Shown: positions 11,901-24,750 of the stretch, in pieces
How positions within the stretch are numbered: the stretch's first letter is position 1
How the letters are laid out: each line of letters starts with the position of its first letter
Assembly: GCA_013398275.1 (NCBI GenBank)
Contig: VZSE01006140.1
Coordinates: 434,001-498,000, forward strand
DNA: 64,000 bases
Direction of reading: 5' to 3'
Origin: Promerops cafer
Taxonomy: Eukaryota; Chordata; Aves; Passeriformes; Nectariniidae
The notes under the pieces: generated by a model
The model's input: the letters and a program-made list of their open reading frames with translations, nothing else
What the model was told of the DNA's origin: nothing
Database searches by the model: none
Position numbers and translations under genes: made by a program

Positions 11901-14900
11901 ATATGTTACAAGCTCAGCCACAGGATCTTTTTTAAACTATAGCCAACACATTTTATGTCTTTGTTTAAACAAGCAGTGATGTACAGAACAGCAGAAACAC
12001 GGCCAGAAAGCAAAACAGAATAGCAGGAAAAAAGGCTAGGCTCCTGCTTTAATGCTAATTTATTTTTCTTTGTAAATTAGTTGTGACATCTATTTTCCAC
12101 TGGCCTACATTGTCTGAGGTTTTGAGGCCTATCTGTCATATTGAGGCAACAGACCCTTTTAACACTTCACTTTGCTTTGATATGCAGTCTTGTCTCTTCC
12201 TTCTCCCTCTTTTCTTCAGGAGTTATATTGCCGGAAAGGGTGATGATTTTCACAGCAAATAAAGAGGCCTTCTCCCAGCTTTATTGTCTTCAGAAGAAAT
12301 ACTCTGTGAATTTTATGACCAAGGGGAATGGGGAAAACTACTCCTTTCCTCCACCCCTTCAAATCCTGGTTATATTTGCTGATTATAGTGAGGCTGGAAT
12401 AACCTTGTTGAATTTTAACTTGTTTTCAAAGATTCCCTCTAAGCCCTCAGTTTACAAGGAACCTGAATATCTATACTATTGTTAGCATTAGAACTATCAC
12501 TGAGGGCAAATATCTCAAAGCCAACAATTTGTACCATGAAAAAAGTAAACTTAGTTGAATGATTCAGTCCTGCAAATTTAGGCAGGAAAATCTTCTAAGC
12601 TGGAAGTTGAAGTGGCATAGGATTTGGGAAAATATCCCTAATTATGCATATTTCAGCTAGGTCTACCTTCAGATAAAAATATCCCAGTCTGTCCTCGGTG
12701 TCGGTCCAAAATTAAAGAGAACTGAGGAAAAAATATTCCTTCATCTATTTCTGTCCCTTTTTCCTCTGCTAAGATGAAAGCGTCTGACATTTGTTTAGGG
12801 CTTGTAAATTCCAAACCAATTGGCTTGTGTTTCTGAATGTGAAAGGGGTTCTTGATAAGATCTCCTTGTCGCTCCTTTGTGTGGCGTGTGCTTCATCTTA
12901 ACACCTCAATGGATTTTAGGGAACCACTTTAAAGGAGTCTTTGTCCTACAGTTTGTCCCAGAAAACTCACATCAAAAAAACCTGGGAAGATCAGAAGAAA
13001 AAAGGAGAACTATCTAGTTGGTTGTTGAAAGTGCAAAGGAGAACAAATAAGTTGAAAACCGATCTCTCTGGATTGTTATTACATGAAGAATTGCTTAAAA
13101 ATGATATGAAATGAGAGATAAATTCTAAACATTTAGTAATGCTTCTCTTAACAGTATTTATCCAATATATCTAAAAATAGTTATTTTCTACATTAGAGAG
13201 AGGATGATCCTGAAATCCTTTTACAAGATTTTATTGCCTCATCTTACAAATTGTCAAGTACCTCCAACTCTAAAGGGAAGCCCAGCACAGGGTACCCTCA
13301 GGAATGTCCTACAGCACTCAGCACCTTGCAAGACTGGACCTTTTTGAAAAAGTACATGAAATTATTATTGAACTTCTAAGTTTATCCTATGGCCACACAA
13401 GAAAGGAAAAGCATTTCTAGGAGGACATATCTTTGTGCTAGAGAAACAATCTTTAGACACTCAGTTAAAGAATTAGGCCATGGTACAACTGCACAAATTG
13501 TGACTGAAGCTCACTCTTGAAATCCTGGATATTTATGCTCTCAAAGACACAAAAATCACTTCACTGAGCACTGAAATGAAACCCCTTTGAGATTAATATA
13601 GCCAGCACCAATTATGTACTGCTATGAATTATTTAAGATGCTTCAGGGTGTTTATCACTTAAGAGCATCACATTTAAATATATGTTTACAGAGAGGGAAA
13701 TAAAGAGGGAAAGACAGTTATGGTAAGCAATACTCTGTTACTTCACCCTGCACCTCTATTCCTCCTCTGTAGCACAGCAAACAATCCCATACAAGTATTC
13801 TGTAGTTTAATTAATGTCTGTGAAATGCCTGAGATATTTGCAAGCTGCTATGGAAAATCCAACTCAATGTATGAATTTTTTCTAACTTTCTTTCCTAACC
13901 AGGTAAAACAAGAACAAAAGAAAAGTACCGGGTTGTTTACACAGATCACCAGAGACTGGAATTAGAGAAGGAATTTCACTGCAACAGATACATTACAATC
14001 AGGAGGAAATCAGAACTCGCAGCAAACCTGGGACTCTCCGAGAGACAGGTACAGAGAGCAGCCCTCAGGTGTGCCCACAGTGCCCAGGCACTGCCACTGC
14101 CCGGGGACACAGCAGCAGCCACCTCCTGCCTCTCTGCATTTGACACACAGAGAATCCACTACACAATCCCACAGTCATTGACAGGTTCATCTGACAGAGC
14201 CCTCCAGTTATATGGAACTCAGCATTAGGAATTAACTTATACTTTAGAAAATAGTTATTCTTACTTTCTAGCTTGCTGGCCAGCTGGAATTTAAACACTT
14301 CAGCTTAACAGGATCTTAGCTATGGTGCCAAGAGTTACAACATTCGTAATTTGATTTCTTCTTGAAATCACACCAAACAATGGCCAGCAAAAAATCCAAA
14401 GCATTTGATGTATTTCAGCTGGAAGACAGGAAAGTTAAAACTCAATCCAATGAGATATCTATGGGGTTTCTTGTTACAAATATGTTGCCACAATCTTCAT
14501 CTGTCAGATTTCAGCATATTCAGGGCAGTTTTACAGCCTGGGATTTTCAAGTCAGGATCTCTCTTTGCCACACAGATGTGTAGCCAAGACTATCCATCCA
14601 GGGAATGTTCAAGTGCATACTTGGATCGTTGCTCCCTTGGAGAGCAGCTATGCCTTCACTCATATCTAGTACATATTTAATCTCTGTCCTGGATAAAGCC
14701 AGGCTCCTGAGCAGGGCACAGCTATGTTAGCTGTGTTCATACAGACACTAGAGGAATTCAGGATGAGAATTCCCTAAAATCCCTGTGTTGGAGAGCATTT
14801 TTCCCAAGCACAGCTCTGCAGTGTGTGCATACAATAACTGCTGGAACCAAGCCTCCAGAATTACAATGGCTTCTGCTACAGCAGGAGGAGAAGGGCAGAT

Positions 14901-16697
14901 TTGGTGATACTGAATTAGTCATCTCATTTAAAAACCAGATTATTGCCCTGAGGTAAATATAAACTAGAGATCTTTCTTTCTAGAATGTTACAAGCTTTTG
15001 TTCTAAGTATGCACATTCAAGTCTCTTAAAATGTTCCTTTTTCAGTGGCCTCCTTTGATTCTGCACTCAGTCTGTGGAAAAGCATGGAACAGAGAGGGAC
15101 CAATGGAGGCTGGAAGCGTAGGAATGCAGAGACAATCAATGGTATTTTAAGATCAAGCACTGGAATTTTATAAACATATTTTAGGGCAGTGATGTTCAGT
15201 CCCAGACCCAAGCAGTACAGAGAGTGCACTGCACAGACTGTGACTGCTCCCAGGCAGGAACAAGAACCAAGCTTAGCATGGATGGACCAGTTTGTCACAC
15301 AGTAGGATAGAGCTGCACTGGAAAATTTTCAGAGAACTCCAATTATGAGAGATTTGCAAACTCCACCTTAATGTTATGCAAGCTGGCTGATTTAGAACAC
15401 AGGCATGCCTGGAGTCACCAGTGATCCTGCAGAAAATCAGCAGTTTTCTTTTACAGAGCTGCTGCTCCTAATGCCACCCCATTTTTTAAATGGTGAAGTT
15501 CCTTCAAATATAATGTAGACAAAATACATAATTGATCTGTATTTCCACAGGACAGACAAAGCTAAATGCTTCCTCATGCCAATACCAGCAAGGTAATAAA
15601 AATAAATATAAAACACTGAGATTTTTAATACAAAACAAGGGTACAACCTTCTATAGTGCATTGTATTCAACACACCTTAAAGGCTGTAACAAATACTATG
15701 AATTAAGAACACAGTTAGCAAGAAGGAAAACACAAACAGAAGTTCCTCCTCATTCACACTTTCACGTAAGGAAAGAAAATAGAGATACTTAAAGTAGATT
15801 TTAAACAGGTAAGTCTTTCACCTGCACAATGAGCCTGCTGATATATCTATTTATACATATAACAGTACATATGTATCTGTAAAATACAGGTTGAAATATA
15901 AATTCCAGTAATAAAAACAATCAAAACTTTTAAATACATAAAATATATGTACACACAAAAACCACTCACAACATAAATGAAGAAAAAGAACCCTCACTAC
16001 TTGGCTTTGAATTAATCTGTAACATAGATAATAAAGAAATCTTCACAATTAAGCCATAATTGCATCTTCCTAAATTACGACAATGGCAAAGCTGAAATGA
16101 TGAACTCTGTGGTCTCTGTATCTCAATGAGTTAATTGATTTCTGTGTTCCTAAATATAACACAGTGTGTTCACTTTACACCAGGCCAAATAAAAAAGAAA
16201 TCAAGAAAGAAAAAAATCAATTTTCCATTGGTTATTATGCCAAAAATAAATACAGAATAATGCAAAAACTTTTCACTGCACAAATTCAGTATTTTGGTTT
16301 GTGGAGGGAGGGTTTCTTGGTTTGGTTTTAGCTTTGGGGCTTTTTTTCCTCATGGCTTTTTGTTTGTTTGCTTTGGGTTTTGGGTTTTTTAAATAGAGTT
16401 TTTGAACCTACCTACATTTGCATTGCTATAATTACTGTAAAAGGTTGAGCAGCACTTTGAATTAATCAGGTATCATTTCTAATGCCCCAGGTGAAAATCT
16501 GGTTCCAGAATCGCCGAGCAAAAGAGAGAAAAATGATCAAGAAGAAAATCTCGCAGTTTGATGGCAGCGGGGGCTCAGCTCAGAGTGACTCTGGCTCACT
16601 CAGTCCAAATGAACTGTCACATTCTCTGTTCCCACCACCACATGGAATAAATGGATTACAGCCTAATGACATTCATCAAGTCATAGTTTCAGAATGA
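8525..16697 (+). CDS. CDX4: CDX4, caudal-type homeobox transcription factor (whole gene, three coding exons)
   Basis: Joined exons 8525-8954, 13903-14048 and 16491-16697 give 260 residues with consistent GT/AG junctions. CDX proteins are ParaHox nuclear factors that pattern the posterior embryo, activate HOX genes and act in early blood formation. The N-terminal transactivation region starts MYVSSLLEKE, the family's usual opening. A Hox-type hexapeptide-like motif YEWMRK is at 131-136. The homeodomain is at 149-208, with Y8, L16, W48, Q50 and N51 in place and a basic tail MIKKK. The C-terminus ends QVIVSE, as in CDX4 rather than CDX1 or CDX2. Six alanines at 103-108 come from a GCT run. Intron 1 is 4.9 kb and intron 2 is 2.4 kb. 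The neighbour CHIC1 is the expected CDX4 partner. The start is the only in-frame ATG after the upstream stop. Symbol assignment is by recalled family features, not by a search. Confidence 0.95.
10705..10727 (+). repeat. Poly(A) run
   Basis: There are twenty-three consecutive A bases inside CDX4 intron 1. No recognisable retroposon body or target-site duplication is evident around it, so it is classed as a simple repeat. Confidence 0.9.
12256..12318. promoter_or_regulatory. Cluster of CDX/posterior-HOX-type motifs in CDX4 intron 1
   Basis: Three TTTAT-core motifs fall within 63 bp: CAAATAAAG at 12256 (CTTTATTTG on the other strand), CTTTATTG at 12279 and TTTTATGA at 12311. The core TTTAT(G/T) is the established CDX binding preference. 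The cluster lies just upstream of the repeated element at 12378. Such motifs arise by chance in AT-rich DNA, so an autoregulatory role is only a hypothesis. Confidence 0.25.
12378..12500 (+). repeat. Dispersed element, copy A (sense orientation, CDX4 intron 1)
   Basis: This segment aligns almost without gaps to the reverse complement of 24751-24870 and more loosely to that of 24503-24634. It shares the exact 14-mer ATAACCTTGTTGAA with copy B, and ACCTGAATATC followed two bases later by TACTATTGTTA with copy C. It has no tail, terminal repeat or coding content that I recognise. It could be an old transposable-element fragment or a duplicated regulatory module. Confidence 0.7.
13903..14048 (+). 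CDS. CDX4: CDX4 coding exon 2 (first 44 residues of the homeodomain)
   Basis: The exon completes Gly144 and encodes residues up to Gln192. It starts with GKTRTKEKYRVVYTDHQ and ends LGLSERQ. The acceptor is TTTCCTAACCAG and the donor GTACAG. The boundary inside the homeodomain after Q44, just before the recognition helix, is the conserved caudal-family intron position. Confidence 0.95.
14049..16490 (+). other. CDX4: CDX4 intron 2
   Basis: This 2.4-kb AT-rich intron shows no recognisable coding or mobile sequence. Its last 200 bp include a strongly T/G-biased stretch, annotated separately, before the acceptor TAATGCCCCAG. Confidence 0.85.
16293..16391 (+). repeat. T/G-rich low-complexity tract
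   Basis: About 100 bp on the + strand are almost entirely T and G, with repeated GGTTT, TTTGGG and TTTG units, ending 99 bp before CDX4 exon 3. It looks like slippage-derived low-complexity sequence. Confidence 0.6.
16491..16697 (+). CDS. CDX4: CDX4 coding exon 3 (recognition helix and C-terminus)
   Basis: The exon encodes residues 193-260. It opens with VKIWFQNRRAKERK, the recognition helix with W48, Q50 and N51, and ends QVIVSE before TGA. The serine-rich linker SQFDGSGGSAQSDSGS and the terminal IVSE motif are characteristic of CDX4. Confidence 0.95.
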   Translation: MKIWFQNRRAKERKMIKKKISQFDGSGGSAQSDSGSLSPNELSHSLFPPPHGINGLQPNDIHQVIVSE

Positions 16698-17125
16698 ACA
16701 GAGGGAAAAAAACAAAACAGGAAAAAAGAAAAAGCAAGAATGGATTTCTCCACCACTGCCACCCCCTACCTTGCAAATTCAACTTCACAAGGGACCATTT
16801 TCATTTATCTGCCTTCAGAGTGCTGATTTCTAAGCAGGAAATCTGAGCTTACAACCAAAATATTTTAATTATTGTAAAAATCTCAGGGACTTTGTGCTGC
16901 TAAGATTCATCTCTTGGTGTCTTTGCTAGCAGGTAATTTGCTTCAGACACTGACACAAAGAATGATACAGCTGAAGATTCAGTACAGGTAGTTCTAGTCT
17001 GATCATACATATACACAGAAAACTAAGAGAACTGATTATAAAATAGAGTCCTACTGCAGAAAATATAAGAATCTGGGTGTGGTTGTTTTGTTCCGTTTAT
17101 ATAATTAGAGGAAACCATAGATGTA

Positions 17126-17131
17126 AATAAA
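17126..17131 (+). terminator. CDX4: Candidate CDX4 polyadenylation signal (AATAAA)
   Basis: This canonical AATAAA lies 429 bp after the CDX4 stop codon. Another occurs at 17497-17502, 800 bp after the stop. Which is used cannot be told from sequence alone. Confidence 0.4.
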
Positions 17132-19770
17132 TATTTACACTTAAATGGACTGAAAAGAATGCTACTATTTGAAAACAGCAAAACACTTAAAACACTTTTT
17201 AATGCTCAAGGAACATAATAATTTTGCTATACCAACATATTGCATTTAATTAAAGAGCACAGACCATCTCTGCTCTATGGAATTGTATTCAAGCAATAGT
17301 TACAGATACAGAATATACCAAACCTGCCAAGATTTCTTCCACTGCAGCAATTTCTCATGTACATTAGAAAATGCCAGATAATTTGGAAGATAAGTATTAC
17401 CTCAATCTCCTAGGACTGCACATATTATTGCTCAAAAATCCAAGCACAAATGGAATGGGAACAGAACTGTTACTACAAGCAAACCACCAAAAAGCAAATA
17501 AAGAATTTGTTTGACATCTTTAAACATTCAAAGTGAAACAGGGGCAGTCTCAGGCCTCTGATTTTATCCCTGACACTTATTTGGGGCTGAATGCAACAAC
17601 TGTCCCAAAGTAGCTGAGAGGGTATTTTGAAGCTGTCACCTGCACCTGAGCAATCCCAGAAGAAATCTTCACTTCATGGGCACCCCTGAAAGAGCACAAA
17701 TTAAGGACATGATCACAATGGGGTTTGCTTTAATTACTGCTCCATGTTGGCAGGTGAGAAGGTAGCAATGGTATCTGAAAGACAAGTGATAAGTCTGGCA
17801 AAAGTAGGAAGAAAACCCAAAGCACTAAAAAAATCCCCAAGCCCTTCAGTAGTACTATTCTTTGGAATTTCTTAATATGATCTTTTTGCTAGTATACAAG
17901 TGAACAGCTCTATTGGGAAAATTTAATATTCCTGAAAATGTCAGGGGAACAAAGGTAATAAAAAGGGAAAAAAGCAGAACACAAACAGAAAACAGCTTTA
18001 TGAAAATCATACATCACTTATTTCAGCAACATCAAACTCTTGCTCTCAGAAACAGCAGAATAAATTCTGCTTTTCTTCGTGTCAATGAGCATTGATAATG
18101 CACTGAACACCATGGACAGAACTTGTCAAAGCTCTCATCATCTGGATTCAAAACACTAGATAACAAATTTGAGGATATGCCTCACTATTTCCCATTTATT
18201 TTAATACAACTCTGTTAGAGTAACTCCATGAAAGCAATTCTGTTGGAAGTTACAAGAATGACACTCATCAGAACTAAATTCTGAATTTTATCTTTGTAGA
18301 CATAAATGTCTCAAACTGAACTAGGAAGAAATCCTGTAACATAGATTAAGACCTTGCTCACTGTAAACATTTTGTGGGTGGCTCTCCAATATATTTTCCA
18401 GTCATCTCCTATCATATGGTTCAAAGGAATGGGTGTATTCTAATGCAAACAAACTGTAAACAGCAAATCTTGTGTACATAAATAGTTATAAAACTCAGCC
18501 TGACAAGAAATTGAGACCACAGCTGCATGGCTTTAACTCAGGATCTCCTAAATCTGCTCGCTGATGTTCAGTGGGATCACAGGGTCATTTTAGGAGCCAG
18601 AGCACACTGTGGAACAGGCACACACAGAGCTGGTTCTGTTCAGATTCACAGAAATGAACATGTGACACACACACGCCTTTTTTCTCTGCTCTTCAGTCAA
18701 ATAAATCCAGATTTTTTGCCTTGAGAGAGGAAATTTCCCCTGTTCCACCAGCCCCTCTACCTGGGTTGTCCTCCTAATAATGAAGGATGTAGAAGATAAA
18801 ATAATCTCTCAGGAAACTCAGACTTTAGATATACAAGAAAAGAGGGAAGTGAACCTTTACCTCAAATCAGCAGAAGGGCCATTTCTATGGAAACCAGGAG
18901 AGGGCTTTTGTGAGGCTTAGCAGTGGCACAGAAATGGAGAGAGAGAAAACTTCTTGTTTTCAGATTTTTTTTCTCTGATCAACACAGAGGAATCTCATAT
19001 CAACAAAGAGGAATAGCAAGTACAGCTATAACACACAACACACCATTCATTATATTTGTGTATTGGAAATGCATTGTTTCAGATTTCCCTCCTCATTTAT
19101 GACAAAATTGAAATGAAACACAGTAATTTACCAGGTTCACATTCAACATATTCAAATCATTATCTTGCAGATTCTAACCAAGCTCGAGGCAGTCAGGAAA
19201 CACCACCCTGCCCTGACAAACTGCTCAGAGGAGCCACTGAAGGCACTGACTGCACTCAGAACAACCACAGTCAATAAAGGAGTCACTCTAAATAAGCCCA
19301 TTTTAGATGTTTTTAGAGTTGGAATGGCATACAAAGCACCTCCTTTGGCATGTTTAATATCAATCCTGGCAATAAAAACTGTTTCTCTTTTTCATTATCT
19401 TAATCCCAAATTATCCATCAGATGTGTTTTAGATGTATCCCAAGCATATGTTAATAAATATTTAGGAGAGAGTCTCTTTCATCTACTAGAAAATGCTCTC
19501 TAAACCTACAGAGTGGATCAGATTATCTTCTTTGACTACATTTAAGTCAAGTAAGAAGTTATTCCCCTGATCTGCTGCTGTGCATAACTACCCCAAATAT
19601 GCATCATAATGTCCCTTTCAACCCAAGTGCCGTGGCACAGCTGTTTCTCAAAATAATCTAAGGAAAAAAATATTAAACTCTTTCAGACTAATCAGGATAT
19701 TTTTTAGTAAACTCCATCAGAAAGTGATTAACTGCAGTCAGAGTATCAGCTCAGGAGGCTGAGAAGCCAG

Positions 19771-20382
19771 TGTCCTGGTTTAGGGCAAATTTTGAAGGAA
19801 ACTTTTGAATTGGCTCTTCTTTTTATTGGCTTGGGGAAAAGTTTCTTTAGAGAAAAGTGGAAAAACCTGTTTATTTAATAGGTAAAGTATTTACTAGCAT
19901 AAAAAATGAACAATATAAACAACAAAAGTTCTCGCTGTTTGAAGAGATAACAAATTTAAAAAGTCTTTTTTGTGAGGTGTAGCTCAGCTCACTCAGTCTG
20001 TTATCAGTCCCTCTGGAGCTGGAATGCAGCGTCTCGGGCCGGTGGGCTACAGGTGTGAGCTTTTGGTGTTTTTCTGGGTTTTTAGTCTAGAGCAGGTTTG
20101 AACAGTTCTAAGAACAAGAAAAACCACAGTTTGGGGAATTTCTCTGCCTTAACTAGCAAAAAAAACCCTAACTAAAAGCAAAGGAGAGCTCTCTCCCACT
20201 GTCTACTGCAGACAACACAGTCTAGAAGGATGCAGGGGAGCAAGTGTCATTTATGGTAATGAACTGCGCTTCCTCTTTCTCCCTTTGCTCTTGGAACTAG
20301 TTTTAAAGGTGCAAAACTTAACATCTAGCATAAACAGAACAGATGACTGGGGATACAGGCATCATAAAGTCACCTCAGGACA
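19771..20382 (+). mobile_element. Solo LTR of an endogenous retrovirus with 5-bp target-site duplication
   Basis: A 612-bp segment begins TGTCCTGGTTT and ends CCTCAGGACA, so it has TG...CA ends with a short terminal inverted repeat (TGTCCTG / CAGGACA). It is flanked on both sides by GCCAG (19766-19770 and 20383-20387), a perfect target-site duplication. The opening TGTCCTGGTTT is typical of passerine ERV LTRs. No internal gag, pol or env sequence is present, so this is a solo LTR left by recombination. A 5-bp duplication favours an ERVL-like element, but family assignment needs a repeat-library comparison. Confidence 0.85.
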
Positions 20383-23033
20383 GCCAGAGAGAGGGGAAAA
20401 TGGCAAGCAGCTCAAAGAAAATCCTTAGCCTGCCTCTTGCAGGCCTCAGACACTTTATCAGACTGCAGCTATGCCATGAGCCAGAAAACCAAAATCAAAA
20501 TACAAATTGAAAAGCCATCCCAAACCAAAATACAAATTGAGCACTTCATGCTGGCACATTTCAAAGGCCCATTAAGGACTCCAGGCCAGCCTGGCAGGAG
20601 CCCATCCCTGGTCATGCTCTGCCAGCATGGGAACACGAGATCAGGGTGTGCACTTGGATGGAGGCACCACAGTTAAAGTCCTTGCATTCCACCATTTTCT
20701 GGGCAGCTGTGTTTGACTCTTCAGCATTACTTCTATGAAGGAGAAAGTACAGCAGATGTGATCAGCCCCTGTATTTAAATTTGTATTTACATGGATGAAA
20801 CTCTAAAGGCTATAAATAACATTTTTCAATATTTATCTTTCTCCCTTTGATGACTTTTCCAGGGACTTTAGTTATACTCTCCCTTAGCACTGCTAAGCAA
20901 TTAAAATAATAATAAATCAAATGCCATCCTTTGCACCCAGTGAGTCTCTTTCCCAAACTCTCCAAGTTTCCTGGTTTTCACTGTATGTAAAGAGAAAACC
21001 ATCACACTCTTTGAAGTCAGCTGATTGACTGGTGGTTCCAGTTTGTAAGGCAGTGAGCCCCTTTAACACCATGCTGGTATCAAAAGAAAACTCTGCATCA
21101 CACAACTGTCTAATTCCAGCAGCCAGCAAATCCCTTCTGACATTTATCTGAATCATCTTGATTCTTAGCAGAATCCTGAGAGGTGCCAAAGCTTTGGCAG
21201 AACTGCCCTCCTCAGTCCCACTGTCCAGAAATACTTCATCAAGAAGGGCCTCTGGCACAAGCTGCTCCTGCAGTGTAGCACCACAGTGAATTTGCTTTAT
21301 TAATTAACTTCTAAATATTGATCAGAGGGAGAAAATATAGAAAAATACAGATGTACCCTTAGTTACAGATAGCTTAGACTAGAAATGGGAAAGTATCTCA
21401 CTATAAGATATTTACAATATCAGTTTACAAAGACAGCATAATTTAAACCCCTAACTGGCTGTTTGTAATAGTCATTCTGGTCACAAAAAACCCTGGACCT
21501 TGACAACCTCTTAAAACTTAGATTATTTTTGAAAATTGAGCTACATCAGGCATTTTCAGTATAGGCAGGACAGAGCTGCAGACCCCTGCACAAAGCCAAA
21601 ACCTTTCCAGATGTTAAAAAACATTTGTATCACAAAATCAGTTTCATTGAACCTCACACACAACTCCTGACTTGCCTTTCTTCAACAAATGAACATATCC
21701 ACATTTGCCCAATGAGTTCCACATTTCTACTTCTGAACAAAATATTGAGAACTTGAAGTGAGATGCAAATCACCTTGGGAAAAGAGTTTGCATTAGTTGA
21801 TCAAGAAGCATGAGGGTTTGTCCACCAGACTTGTAATACATTCTCCAAACTCCAAGAGTATATTCCCATTATCCAACAACCTCTTCCTGTCTGAAATGAG
21901 GGAATTCTGAGAGCCAACCTGACATCCCTTGTATATTCTTCCTCCTGAAGAATGCCTGTGTGGTGGTGATTTGTGTGGAACAAACAGGGGAAAAGGACAT
22001 TGGAAGAAGACTCGGAATCTCTCAGGCCCACATTAACATTCCCTTTCCATGTTCTCCCAACAATGCCTTTATTTAAAACTGTGCTTTGGTTTAACTCCTG
22101 GCTTTGCTGCTCTTTGTGTTTCATGCTCTATACAAGAACACTTCCAATTCCAAGAAAGGAGTGATTTGTGTGGATAAACATTGCCAGGGACCATCAACCT
22201 TCCACACATCTGGTTTTTATGGCATAACAGTTTCATCAAATAAACAGCATCCTAAGGAAGTACTGAAAATGAAGCTTCTATTTCTTCCTTTGAAGCCATA
22301 AAGTTGGATAAATCATGCTGAAAAAATTCCCTGTAGTATTGACTTCTCAAACCCAATACTAAACAGACATTCTTTAAATACAGACATGGGACACAAAAGG
22401 TATTTTTTCTAAAATAGTCTGTTTTCACCTAGATGGTCATTGTTCCTATGGGAGAGAATACATACACATAAAAAAAAAATCTACTAAAACTTCAGCTGAA
22501 CTTTGACTTCAAATCTATTATTTAAAAGCACAAGATGTTAAATATGAAGCTGCCATAGCAAAGTACCTTTTCCAATTAAAAACACTTCTTTTCTTGGTTT
22601 GTTAACACCTCAGACCCTCATTATAAAGAGGTCACACAGTAAGTTCTGCTTCATTTTACACTCAATTCAGCAAATTATTGTACCACCTGCTCTGGAGCTC
22701 ATGCCTTAATGCCACATCACATGTGTCCTTCTGGCACAACCTCCCTTTAAATGTCTGTAACATTGGCTTGTTTATTAAATCAAACCCCAGGTTGCATTAA
22801 ATGGAGGTTTTTCAATTAAACACGAGACTGTGCCAAATGTGTTCCTGTTTGCCACACCTTGCCCTAACACCTGAGTGTCACCACTGTCATATTGAATGTG
22901 ACAGCTGTACATCCTTGCAGACAAGTCCATGGGATTTATTTCACTTTCCAGCACACATTCTGCTTGTCCCTTGCTCTTTCATTCTTGTGAAATTTTCGAG
23001 ACATTTTTATTGGAAAAACACTGAACACATGCA

Positions 23034-23153
23034 AGCCCTGGAAGTGTCCAAGGCAAGGCTGGACAGGGCTTGGAGCAGCCTGGGATAGTGGAAGGCTTCC
23101 CTGCCCAAGGCTTTAAGTCCCCTTTTGATCCAGACCATTCTGTGATTGTATGA
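23034..23153 (+). mobile_element. CR1 LINE 3'-end fragment
   Basis: The sequence matches the well-known avian CR1 3' region. It includes GGAAGTGTCCAAGGC, then a GGCTTGGAGCAGCCTGG block, then AGTGGAAGG.TTCCCTGCCC, and finishes with an ATTCTGTGATTGTATGA tail of degenerate 8-bp units. The 5' part of the element is missing, as usual for CR1. It supports a bird or other sauropsid origin. Confidence 0.85.
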
Positions 23154-24502
23154 CCTTTCCCATAGACAGTTCACCAAAGCAGCCATGAACCAAGACAACT
23201 CAACTGAATATTAAAGCCCATAATGTAAATGCACAGCATCAGAACTATCATTTCTTCCACTGCTCTCAGTTACAACACTCACCTTTTTGGTTTTCACACC
23301 AGTTAAAGCAAACATCCAGAATTTAACTGAGAGTAAAATAAATACCAGTGCCTTATTAATACCCCTATATGTAACTTTATTTCAGTTGTTTCAGCACTTT
23401 CTTTCCATTGGTTATGAAGCTATATAAAGATGAAGATGAGTAGAAAAAAGATCAGATCCTTAATTATAGAATAATTTTCTCTTTTTTATCATGTTCCTAA
23501 ACAAGATGTATTTTCAATATTTGGTCAATTACTTACCTTCTCCGCAATTTATTGTGACATTCAACACTAAATAAGAACAAAGTATTTTGACAAAAGTAGG
23601 AGAAAAGAAAATTTCATTTTATAACAATTTACCTCTTAATTTTTTTCTCTAGCTTAGAGTGTGATTTACCTGCAGCTCCAAGATGGATAATGTGCAGAAG
23701 TAAGAGCACGCAGCACTGATAAAACTGTAGCTCATAAAATGTTACTTTCAGGGGCAACAAAAATTTTCACTGTCAAGTCATCTGTGTTTGCTGCAGTCTA
23801 GAAACTCCTGAAAAACAATAAAGATGATTTATGAGGAAAACACAACAGACAGGGATGGAGACCCATTTTTACCATATGCAGGAGGAGATGAGCTCATTCC
23901 TTAGAGTACCTGCAGGTCAGGAATTCTGATTTGTACACATACTGGAGCCAACACTTTATAGGAGCTACGCTAATAGTAAAAAAGACCAACACCCCCCTCA
24001 TGATTTCGTGTTTCATTCTTCTATTGCAATTACAAACACCAATAGTTTTTGGATTATTTTCCATTTGCAGTAGGTAAGTAATTAAGTGCTTATGATCTCA
24101 ATAATAGCTTACACCTGTGTGCTGATGGGGGCATTCCCTTGAAGTATTCTGAGAGAATTTTTCTTCCCTAGTTTTGCTATTCCTATGTGGATTTTCTTCC
24201 CTCTCACCACTCCATTACGCTGCACGTAACTCACTGTCCAAACCCACCAACAAACCCCAAAGCTCGGGGAAAACTCCACAATTCCCATTTCTTCACCTCA
24301 GGTACCCGGGGGAGCGACACAGCGAACAAAAACAAGAAGGGGAGGGCAAAAAGCGCTACCCGGCTGGTTTTATTAAAACCCTCACAGACACACACCGGGA
24401 AAAGAGGTTAAATAAAAGGAGGACCAGCACCCGCCCCCGCCTTCCCTCAGGAGCCCCTCGCGCCGGCTCGTGACCCTCGCGCACCTGAGGGAGGCGCGAG
24501 GG

Positions 24503-24634
24503 GCAGTTATAAATGCGGTAACAATAGTACCGATATTCAGGTCCTTTGCACGCCGAAGGTTTAGGGGTGACTTCTTTTTTGGGAAAGCAAATTAAAAGCC
24601 GGTGAGGTTTTCTCCTGGCTTCCCTGTGACCAGC
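24503..24634 (-). repeat. Dispersed element, copy C (inverted, upstream of CHIC1)
   Basis: Read on the minus strand, this resembles copy A in CDX4 intron 1. It shares ACCTGAATATC and TACTATTGTTA in the same order with a 2-base gap. Its 5' half on that strand aligns more loosely and needs small gaps. It sits in the first tandem module of the CHIC1 CpG island. Confidence 0.65.
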
Positions 24635-24750
24635 GAATTAAAACTCCCCTCGAGAGCCGCTCGCGCCGGCTCGTGACCCTCGCGCACCTGAGGGGCGGGA
24701 AGGGGCGCGAGCGCGCACCTGAGGCGGGCGCGGCGGGAAAAGAGGTCGGG

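Larger units (their letters stand above)
8955..13902 (+). other. CDX4: CDX4 intron 1
   Basis: This 4.9-kb AT-rich intron runs from donor GTGAGT to acceptor TTTCCTAACCAG. It contains a 23-base A run at 10705-10727, a cluster of CDX-type motifs near 12.26-12.32 kb and one copy of an element that recurs upstream of CHIC1 (12378-12500). I see no additional exon. The 114-codon open frame at 12141-12485 covers the repeat and is not convincing as coding. Confidence 0.85.
17503..24290. other. Intergenic DNA between CDX4 and CHIC1
   Basis: No gene is recognised. Open frames here are short and unlike known proteins. The region holds one solo LTR and one CR1 3' end, both annotated separately. GC content rises from about 24.2 kb into the CHIC1 CpG island. 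Confidence 0.7.
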
